64,000 nucleotides of DNA from CALANV01 sp036381615 (GTDB lineage: Bacteria > Pseudomonadota > Alphaproteobacteria > CACIAM-22H2): the NCBI GenBank assembly GCA_036381615.1, contig DASVCL010000014.1, forward strand, positions 1-64,000, in the 5' to 3' direction. The notes beneath the pieces were generated by a model. That model was given only the letters and a program-made list of their open reading frames with translations. It did not search any database and was not told the origin of the DNA. Made by a program: the position numbers and the translations under genes. Positions 58,087 to 64,000 of the stretch are shown piece by piece. Numbering within the stretch: the stretch's first letter is position 1; the number at the start of each line of letters is the position of its first letter.

Positions 58087-58131
58087 AGTTGTCGATCTGA
58101 GAATTTGAGAATTATCGGTGAAGCGGGCAGA

Positions 58132-59223
58132 TTACTTGCGCGCCGATTGGGCGAACACGAAGTTGTCGAACGTGTTCTCGGCGACGCGGAACCACAGATA
58201 TTCCTCATCGCGGAACGGCTTCCACGACTCGTAGATCTTCTTGAACTTCGGATTCTGCTTCGAGATCTCTTCGTAGAGTTCAAAGGTGACCTTGTAGGCC
58301 GCTTCCATGATCTCCCGCGAGAACGGTCGCAGCTGCGTACCGGCAGCGACCAGACGCCGGATCGCCCCCGGGTTCTGGGTGTCGTACTTGCCGACCATCC
58401 ATGCATTGCCTTCGGCGCAAGCGGCTTCGAGCGCATTCTGGTAGGACTTCGGCAGCGACTCCCACTGGCTCCGGTTGACGTAGAGCGACAGCTGCGCGCT
58501 GCCCTCCCACCAGCCGGGGTAGTAGTAGTACTTGGCGACCTTTTGGAACCCGAGCTTCTCGTCATCATAGGGGCCGACCCACTCGGCCGCGTCGATCGTG
58601 CCCTTCTCGAGGGCCGGGTAGATGTCGCCGCCCGCGATCTGCGTCGGCACGACGCCGAGCTTCGCCAGGATCTGCCCGGCGATGCCGGCGATGCGGAACT
58701 TGAGGCCGTCGAGGTCCTGGACGGTCTTGATCTCCTTGCGGAACCAACCGCCCATCTGCGTGCCGGTATTGCCGGCCGGGAAGTTGATGACGCCGTAATC
58801 CTTGAGGAACTCGCGCGTCAGCTCGAGGCCGCCGCCATGCGTCATCCATGCATTCTGCTGGCGGGCGTTGAGGCCGAACGGCACCGTCGTCTCGAACGCG
58901 AAGGTCGGGTCCTTGCCCACGTAGTAATAACTGGCCGTGTGCCCCAGTTCGACCGTGTTCGCCTGGACGGCGTCGAGCACCTGGAGGCCGGGGACGATCT
59001 CGCCGGCCGCGAAGACGCGGATCTGGAACTTGTTGTCCGTCATCGCCGCGACCCGCTTGGCGATCATCTCCGCCGTGCCGAAGATCGTATCAAGGCTCTT
59101 GGGGAAGCTGGAGGCCAGGCGCCAACGGATTTCCGGCTGGCTCTGGGCGATCGCTGGGGCCGCGAGCGTCGTTGCAGCGGCAGCACCCATGCCGGCTGAC
59201 TTCAGGAATTGACGGCGTTTCAT
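58132..59223 (-). CDS. TakP-like TRAP substrate-binding protein, copy 2
   Basis: This is a 363-aa paralogue of the gene at 56814 with the same layout: Tat signal MKRRQFLKSAGMGAAAATT, ASSFPKSLDTIFGTAEMIAK, LDGLKFRIAGIAGQILAKLG and AKYYYYPGWWEGSAQLSLY. Equal lengths and near-identical blocks indicate tandem duplication; differences such as RIGGFAG against RIAGIAG fall near the predicted ligand site. ATG 59223 is chosen for the Tat signal. A terminator follows its stop. Confidence 0.93.
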   Translation of the reverse strand: MKRRQFLKSAGMGAAAATTLAAPAIAQSQPEIRWRLASSFPKSLDTIFGTAEMIAKRVAAMTDNKFQIRVFAAGEIVPGLQVLDAVQANTVELGHTASYYYVGKDPTFAFETTVPFGLNARQQNAWMTHGGGLELTREFLKDYGVINFPAGNTGTQMGGWFRKEIKTVQDLDGLKFRIAGIAGQILAKLGVVPTQIAGGDIYPALEKGTIDAAEWVGPYDDEKLGFQKVAKYYYYPGWWEGSAQLSLYVNRSQWESLPKSYQNALEAACAEGNAWMVGKYDTQNPGAIRRLVAAGTQLRPFSREIMEAAYKVTFELYEEISKQNPKFKKIYESWKPFRDEEYLWFRVAENTFDNFVFAQSARK

Positions 59224-59393
59224 CTCGACATTCTCTTGCTGTAGGCCTGTTGACGGAGCGGCAGCCCACGAGCGGCCCACCTCGCTGGCTACCGGCGGTA
59301 ACTCATTCACCGCACGAAGGCGGCGGATTATAGGTGAACCTCCGGGGTATTGCGCAACAATATTACGCCGAAATGGTTATTTGACCCCGTTCG

Positions 59394-60110
59394 TCAGGGC
59401 TCGAGCAGGCGCCACCCGTCCCGGGTAAGGGCCTCGAGAGGCCGAAAACGGGCCTTGTAAGCCATCTTGCGGCTGTCGGCGATCCAGTACCCGAGATAGA
59501 CGTGATCCAGCCCCTCCCGCCGCGCCATGTCGATCAAGGTGAGGATCAGGAAGCTGCCGGTGCTCCGCCAGGGCTGGTCCGGGTCGTAAAAGCTGTAAAC
59601 CGCCGAGAATCCGTTGGCCATGCGGTCGCTCAGGCAGGCCCCGACCAGGGTGCCGTCGCCGTTCCGCAGTTCGAGCACGAGGCTGCGGATCGCACCGACC
59701 TCGACCATGGCCTGATAGTCCGCCGATCCCATTCGCGCCATCTCGCCGTCGCCGTGCCGCGCCGCCTGGTAGCGTCGAAACAGCGCAAATTGCTCGCTGG
59801 TGGCGCGTGCCGGCCGCTCGCTTGGCACGAGATCGGCATTGGCTGCCCTGACCCGGCGCCAGCTCCGCGTGTCGCGGAACGTCGCCACCGGAATGCGTAC
59901 CGGGACGCAGGCGTTGCAGCCCGGGCACGCGGGTCGGTAGGCGAAGCCGAGGCTGCGGCGGAATCCGGCCTCGGACAGAATCTCGTAGTTGCTTGCGGCC
60001 TGCGGACCGCAGAGGTCGGCAAAGATGCGCCGCTCGATCCGGCCCGGCACATAAGGACACGGGGCAGGGGCCGAATAGTAAAACCTTGCGGTTGAAGTCG
60101 GCAGAGTCAT
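59394..60110 (-). CDS. bpt: aspartate/glutamate leucyltransferase (N-end rule)
   Basis: This 238-aa enzyme of the bacterial ATE1-like family transfers leucine from Leu-tRNA onto N-terminal Asp/Glu, marking proteins for ClpAP. The N-terminal cysteine region is FYYSAPAPCPYVPGRIERR and ACPGCNACVPVRIPV. The GNAT-like C-terminal half has FYDPDQPWRSTGSFLILTLI and YLGYWIADSRKMAYKARFRP. ATG 60110 overlaps the RDD gene's stop as ATGA. The substrate is tRNA-Leu. Confidence 0.93.
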   Translation of the reverse strand: MTLPTSTARFYYSAPAPCPYVPGRIERRIFADLCGPQAASNYEILSEAGFRRSLGFAYRPACPGCNACVPVRIPVATFRDTRSWRRVRAANADLVPSERPARATSEQFALFRRYQAARHGDGEMARMGSADYQAMVEVGAIRSLVLELRNGDGTLVGACLSDRMANGFSAVYSFYDPDQPWRSTGSFLILTLIDMARREGLDHVYLGYWIADSRKMAYKARFRPLEALTRDGWRLLEP

Positions 60111-60625
60111 GTCGGCGTAAACGGGCTTTGGTGAACGCCTTGGCCGGTCGGGGTCCGGCGGACGACGAGAGTGCCGGACAGCCAGTCGTGCAGCGTGCGG
60201 CGATGGCTGTTGAAGAAGACGAAAGCCAGGATGAGGAAACTCGTCAGAAAGACGGTCACATAGAACAGCGCGCTCTGCACGAAAGCCTGGGCATAGCTCG
60301 GCCGGCCGCCGGTCAAATCGATCACGCGCAGATCGAACAGCCATTGCCCGATCGTGGCCGAACCCGGGCCGCCGATCAGCAGCGTGTGATAGCTGATCGG
60401 TATGATCGCAAAGAGGAGCGAGAAGGGCGATGCCAGCAGCCCGAACGAGAGGACGATGAACGGTAAGGACACGATCACGGCGATGACGCCGAGGACGGCA
60501 ATCACCGCCACGTCTACCGCGTAGGCGGCTGCGCGCCGCCATAGGACCCCGCGAAGCTCGGCCGGTCCGATGACGACACGAACGTCCGAGGTTGGAATCA
60601 GTGCGCCAGGAACAGCTTTCTCCAT
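60107..60625 (-). CDS. RDD-family membrane protein
   Basis: This 172-aa protein has three hydrophobic segments (about residues 33-62, 65-85 and 113-137). The RDD-type start is VLWRRAAAYAVDVAVIAVLG, and a C-terminal RRTLHDWLSGTLVV follows, where most members have LHD. Function is unknown, although some RDD proteins are Na+/H+ antiporters. It is coupled to bpt by ATGA, which is commonly seen in alphaproteobacteria. Confidence 0.88.
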   Translation of the reverse strand: MEKAVPGALIPTSDVRVVIGPAELRGVLWRRAAAYAVDVAVIAVLGVIAVIVSLPFIVLSFGLLASPFSLLFAIIPISYHTLLIGGPGSATIGQWLFDLRVIDLTGGRPSYAQAFVQSALFYVTVFLTSFLILAFVFFNSHRRTLHDWLSGTLVVRRTPTGQGVHQSPFTPT

Positions 60626-60710
60626 CGTCCCGAAGCCTGTTGCATCGACCCGCCCTCATAGAGCGTAGGACAGGCGGATGGCCGCCGCAAGAAACGCGCG
60701 TCGGGCCGGT

Positions 60711-61676
60711 TCAGTTCGAGGCCGGCGCCTCGCGGAGCAGGACGATGCTGATACGCCGGTTGCGCGGATCCAACGGATTGTCGGCGAAAAGCGGTTCCTG
60801 GTCCGCCTTGCCGACCACGCGGCTGATACGTCCCTCGGGGACGCCCGCCTCGATCAGGGTCCGGCGGCTGGAATTGGCACGGTCGGTCGACAGTTCCCAG
60901 TTTCCGTAGTTGCCGTTGGCCTTCGCGAACGGCGCGGCGTCGGTATGGCCGGTGACGGCGATCTTGTTCGGCAGCCGTTGCACGACCTGGGCCACGAGTT
61001 GCATCAGTTTTCGCGTATGATCGTAAGGCGTGGCGGAGCCGAGCGGAAACATCGCGAAACGGTCCTGATCGACGATCTGGATGCGCATGCCTTCGGGCGT
61101 ACGATCGATGATCAGGCTTTGCGCGAGCTGGCGCAGTTCCGGCACGTCCTGGATCGCCTGGCGCAGCGCATGCTCGGCCTTTGCGAATTCCTCTTCCTCG
61201 CGCTCGGCGAGCGCCTTCCGGATGTCGGTTTCGCTGATCTCCTGCCGGGTTTCGGACTGATCCTTGCCGGCCTGCGTGTCCTTGGCGCGTTCGTCGTTAT
61301 CGACCTCGGACGGCGCCGGTGAATCGGCGACGTCGCTGGGCTCTTCGGCCTCGTCCGCTTCCGGGGCCTGGGGAATGCCCAGCACGACGCCGCCCGTCGT
61401 ACGCGCCATCTGTCCGGCCGCGAGCACCGTGCCGCCCAGGATGTTGCCGTTGCCCGACGCCGATTTCGAGACGCTCTCCGGCGTGAAGTATTGCGCGATG
61501 CCTTCTTTCTGTTCTTCGGTCGTGACGTTGAGGAGCCAAAGCAGCAGAAAGAACGCCATCATCGCCGTCACGAAATCGGCGTAAGCTACCTTCCAGGCGC
61601 CGCCGCGATGGGCGTGATCGCCGTGCTTCTTCTTTTTGACGACGATGACGGGATGATTGCTTTGCTCTTCGGCCAT
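60711..61676 (-). CDS. motB: flagellar motor stator protein MotB
   Basis: This 321-aa stator subunit anchors to peptidoglycan. Its single membrane helix (about residues 28-52, VAYADFVTAMMAFFLLLWLL) carries the proton-binding Asp34. A long flexible acidic linker (about 110-165, rich in Asp/Glu/Ser) leads to the OmpA-like domain with KIAVTGHTDAAPFAKANGNY and NWELSTDRANSSRRTLIEAG. It follows motA in the same direction, 25 bp apart, so motA is transcribed first. Confidence 0.95.
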   Translation of the reverse strand: MAEEQSNHPVIVVKKKKHGDHAHRGGAWKVAYADFVTAMMAFFLLLWLLNVTTEEQKEGIAQYFTPESVSKSASGNGNILGGTVLAAGQMARTTGGVVLGIPQAPEADEAEEPSDVADSPAPSEVDNDERAKDTQAGKDQSETRQEISETDIRKALAEREEEEFAKAEHALRQAIQDVPELRQLAQSLIIDRTPEGMRIQIVDQDRFAMFPLGSATPYDHTRKLMQLVAQVVQRLPNKIAVTGHTDAAPFAKANGNYGNWELSTDRANSSRRTLIEAGVPEGRISRVVGKADQEPLFADNPLDPRNRRISIVLLREAPASN

Positions 61677-61701
61677 GGGGCGGCGTGCCGATCCCGGTCA
61701 G

Positions 61702-62562
61702 CTAGATTGGAGGCAGCGCCGCGACGGCTTCTTCGACCTCGTAGAACGTCGGCCGCACGTTGGAGAGCAACGCCTTGCGCGCGAACTCGACCGCGACCGC
61801 CGGCGCGTAGCCCTGCATGTAGGCGAGCAGGCCGGCCTTGATGCAGAGAAGGTACTTGACCTCGGCGTCGTAGCGCGCCTTGAGCGCACTCGCCATCGGG
61901 CCGATGAATCCGTAGGAGAGGAGCACGCCGAGGAACGTGCCGACGAGTGCCGCGCCGATCAGCTTGCCGAGAACTTCCGGCGGCTCGGTGATCGCGCCCA
62001 TCGTCTTGATGACGCCCAGCACTGCTGCGACGATGCCGAGCGCAGGCATGCCGTCCGCCATCGTCTGCAGGGCCGAGGCGATCTGGTTCTTCTCCGCGTG
62101 ATGCGTCTCGATCTCCTCGTCGATCAGTGCTTCCATCTCGTGCGGATTGTCGCTGCCGAGCGTCAGCAGCCGCAGATAGTCGCACAGGAACGTCATCGCA
62201 TAGGTATCCGCGGCGAACAGCGGAAATTTGGACCAGAGACTGCTTTCGGCCGGCTTCTCCACATGCTGCTCGAGCGCCAGCATGCCCTTGGTCTTCGCCA
62301 GCTTGAACACGGTGTAGAGCAGGGACAGAAGCTCGAGATACGATTCCTTGGAATAGCGCGACCCCTTGAGCAGCTCGCCGAGCGCGCTCAAGGTCCGTTT
62401 GATGACCGGCATCGGGTTCGCGATGATGAACGCGCCGACCGCCGCGCCGCCGATGATGACCAGCTCGAACGGCTGAACCAGCACCGCGAGCTTGCCGCCC
62501 ATGGCCACATAGCCGCCGATGACGCAGACGATCACCGTCACCGAGCCGATCAAGAATAGCAT
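61702..62562 (-). CDS. motA: flagellar motor stator protein MotA
   Basis: This 286-aa channel-forming stator has four hydrophobic segments (about residues 1-25, 30-50, 165-190 and 200-225). The cytoplasmic loop has FPLFAADTYAMTFLCDYLRL and a conserved Arg/Glu pair that contacts FliG. PALGIVAAVLGVIKTMGAIT and AALVGTFLGVLLSYGFIGPM are the pore helices. No other flagellar genes are in the window. Confidence 0.95.
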   Translation of the reverse strand: MLFLIGSVTVIVCVIGGYVAMGGKLAVLVQPFELVIIGGAAVGAFIIANPMPVIKRTLSALGELLKGSRYSKESYLELLSLLYTVFKLAKTKGMLALEQHVEKPAESSLWSKFPLFAADTYAMTFLCDYLRLLTLGSDNPHEMEALIDEEIETHHAEKNQIASALQTMADGMPALGIVAAVLGVIKTMGAITEPPEVLGKLIGAALVGTFLGVLLSYGFIGPMASALKARYDAEVKYLLCIKAGLLAYMQGYAPAVAVEFARKALLSNVRPTFYEVEEAVAALPPI

Positions 62563-62661
62563 GCAGAATCCCTTGGCCGCACGATGTGCTCGCGCCGGGA
62601 CCTTATCCGGCTAGGGTTAAGATCCGGTTTATCGGCGCGAAACCGCCGGTTGCGGAGGGCT

Positions 62662-63891
62662 TTACGCGGTGCCGGCGGCCGTGTCGGCGAGACGCTGCAC
62701 CCTGAGACCCGTGGCCTCGATACGCGCGACGATCTCGTTGAAATGGTCGCCGTTTCGCGTCTCCACGACGATTTCCAGGTCGGTGCGGGTGACGGGGACG
62801 TCCTGGAACAGCCTCTGGTGGTAGATCTCGACGATGTTGCCGCCGGCTTCTGCGATTACCGCCGCAACCCGCGCGAGCGTGCCCGGTGCATCCGGAATCT
62901 CGACGCGCAAGCGGCCGATACGGCCATCGCGGGCGAGGCCGCGCATCAGGATGGAAGCGAGAATCCGTGCGTCGATGTTGCCGCCCGAAACGATCAGGCC
63001 GATCCGGCGCCCCTGGAAGCGCGCCGGTTCCGAGAGCACGGCCGCGAGCGAGGCCGCCCCGGCGCCTTCGGCGACGATCTTGGCCTCTGTCGCGAGGAGG
63101 TTGACGGCACGTTCCAGCATCGGTTCGGTCACGAGCAGGATATCGTCGACGCACGACCCGATGATCCGGCCGGTCAGCTCGCCCGGCTGCTTGACCGCGA
63201 TGCCTTCGGCAAGCGTGGAGCCGCCGGCGGGCGCAGTCCTGTGCCCCTGCATGCGGTTGGCCATGGACGGATACGATGCCGCCTGCACGCCGATGATCCG
63301 GATCCGCGGATTGAGCGCCCGCGCGGCCGTCGCGACGCCGGCGATCAGCCCGCCGCCGCCGATGGGGACGACGATCGTCTCCAGATCGGGGGCCGCGGCG
63401 AGCATTTCCAGGGCGACGGTCCCCTGGCCGGCGATGATGGACGGATCGTCGTACGGGTGAATGAAGGTGTAGCCTTCAGCCGCCGCAAGCCGATGCGCAT
63501 GATCGGCGGCACCGTCGAGATCCTCGCCCTCCAGGACGACCTTCGCCCCGAGCGCCGCGGTGCGGTCGACCTTGGTAAAGGGCGTCGCGCGGGGCATGAC
63601 GATCGTCGCCGGAATGCCCAGGCGGCGGGCGTGATAGGCCACGCCCTGCGCATGGTTTCCTGCCGAAACGGCGATGACGCCCCGGCGGCAGGCCGCCGGA
63701 TCGAGACTCAGCAGTTTGACGAGGGCGCCGCGGACCTTGAACGAGCCCGTATGTTGCAGATTCTCGAGCTTCAACACGAGGTCGGTGCCGGTAATGGCCG
63801 ACAGACGCGGCGCTCCCACGGTCGGCGTCGCGATCACCGCGTCGGCGATCTGCGCGGCGGCCGCGCGGATGTGCTCAATGCCGACAGCCAT
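62662..63891 (-). CDS. threonine ammonia-lyase with C-terminal ACT domain
   Basis: This 409-aa PLP enzyme has its cofactor Lys in HTGSFKVRGALVKL, the SAGNHAQGVAYHARR loop and PIGGGGLIAGVATAA. A C-terminal ACT-like regulatory domain (about residues 330-400) has LRVEIPDAPGTLARVAAVIA and TDLEIVVETRN. It deaminates threonine to 2-oxobutyrate, in degradation or as entry to isoleucine; the single-ACT form is typical of the catabolic/Gram-negative branch. ATG 63891 is used; TTG 63909 overlaps the upstream stop as TTGA and is an alternative. Confidence 0.9.
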   Translation of the reverse strand: MAVGIEHIRAAAAQIADAVIATPTVGAPRLSAITGTDLVLKLENLQHTGSFKVRGALVKLLSLDPAACRRGVIAVSAGNHAQGVAYHARRLGIPATIVMPRATPFTKVDRTAALGAKVVLEGEDLDGAADHAHRLAAAEGYTFIHPYDDPSIIAGQGTVALEMLAAAPDLETIVVPIGGGGLIAGVATAARALNPRIRIIGVQAASYPSMANRMQGHRTAPAGGSTLAEGIAVKQPGELTGRIIGSCVDDILLVTEPMLERAVNLLATEAKIVAEGAGAASLAAVLSEPARFQGRRIGLIVSGGNIDARILASILMRGLARDGRIGRLRVEIPDAPGTLARVAAVIAEAGGNIVEIYHQRLFQDVPVTRTDLEIVVETRNGDHFNEIVARIEATGLRVQRLADTAAGTA

Positions 63892-63905
63892 GTTGGACGT
63901 TGCGC

Positions 63906-64000
63906 TCAAGGTGGCGCAAGAATGAGGACGTCGCCCGTCGCGCGCAAGCTTTCGCGTGTGCCGCTCAGGCGGATATGGCCGCCATCGGCCCAGATCGGGG
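63906..64000 (-). CDS. C-terminal end of an upstream gene, 3' partial view
   Basis: An open minus-strand frame enters from the window edge and stops at TGA 63906-63908. Its last residues are GTRESLRATGDVLILAPP. It is too short to identify, and the overlap with the ammonia-lyase start suggests an operon. Confidence 0.4.
   Translation of the reverse strand, partial: PIWADGGHIRLSGTRESLRATGDVLILAPP

Overview
The window reads as chromosomal DNA of a GC-rich alphaproteobacterium, most likely Rhodospirillales-like. The evidence is the run dapA-smpB, folK, rpoZ, rel, pdxJ, acpS, lepB, rnc, era, recO, parC, the many TRAP transporters, an RxKD-type Rsh enzyme and the NtrC-type regulator. No species can be named from sequence alone.

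Region by region. 0-4.2 kb: a receiverless sigma-54 activator, a short MscS channel, a CinA/MoaB-fold protein and a pentapeptide-repeat protein. 4.2-14.7 kb: a composite accessory region. A tRNA-Leu(UAA) gene is cut in its anticodon loop; its halves now lie about 3.1 kb apart. Between them sit a complete second tRNA-Leu(UAA), a MobV relaxase remnant, a RepL-like replication gene, an Apea-type HEPN protein and a small unknown gene, which looks like a decayed small mobilizable plasmid. After the 3' tRNA half come an enolase-superfamily fragment and a triple-PAS adenylate/guanylate cyclase. Next is an AT-richer two-gene cassette (class I methyltransferase plus AlkB-type dioxygenase) bounded by 42-bp direct repeats that equal the 3' end of a Rad52-like annealing gene. 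A phage early module follows: Rad52-like protein, two small genes, an S24-type repressor and its operators.

14.7-20.7 kb: a Clp-fold serine protease, then a leftward catabolic operon (SDR, cupin, TRAP dctQMP) facing a GntR/FCD regulator across a perfect palindrome. 20.8-28.8 kb: a seven-gene leftward glycan operon with mostly overlapping stop/start codons (two sugar-nucleotide epimerases, a B12-binding radical SAM enzyme, one GT4 and three CgeB-like glycosyltransferases). 29-33 kb: a membrane protein, an MlaC-like protein and otsBA for trehalose. 33.3-36.2 kb: a diiron ferritin-like enzyme, a TetR regulator with two palindromic operators, and a ferredoxin-reductase fusion. 36-41 kb: a PLP ammonia-lyase, a hydrolase, a haloacid dehalogenase and a lytic transglycosylase. 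41-54 kb: the housekeeping core. 54.7-59.2 kb: a TakP-type TRAP system with two tandem binding-protein genes. 59.4-64 kb: bpt, an RDD protein, motBA and threonine ammonia-lyase.

The strongest candidates for undescribed biology are the methyltransferase-AlkB cassette, the split tRNA-Leu with its element-borne substitute, and the radical SAM/CgeB glycan operon. No CRISPR array, rRNA gene or recognisable transposase was seen. Some starts were moved inward from the longest frame on the basis of ribosome-binding sites, stop/start overlaps or family length; each entry says so.
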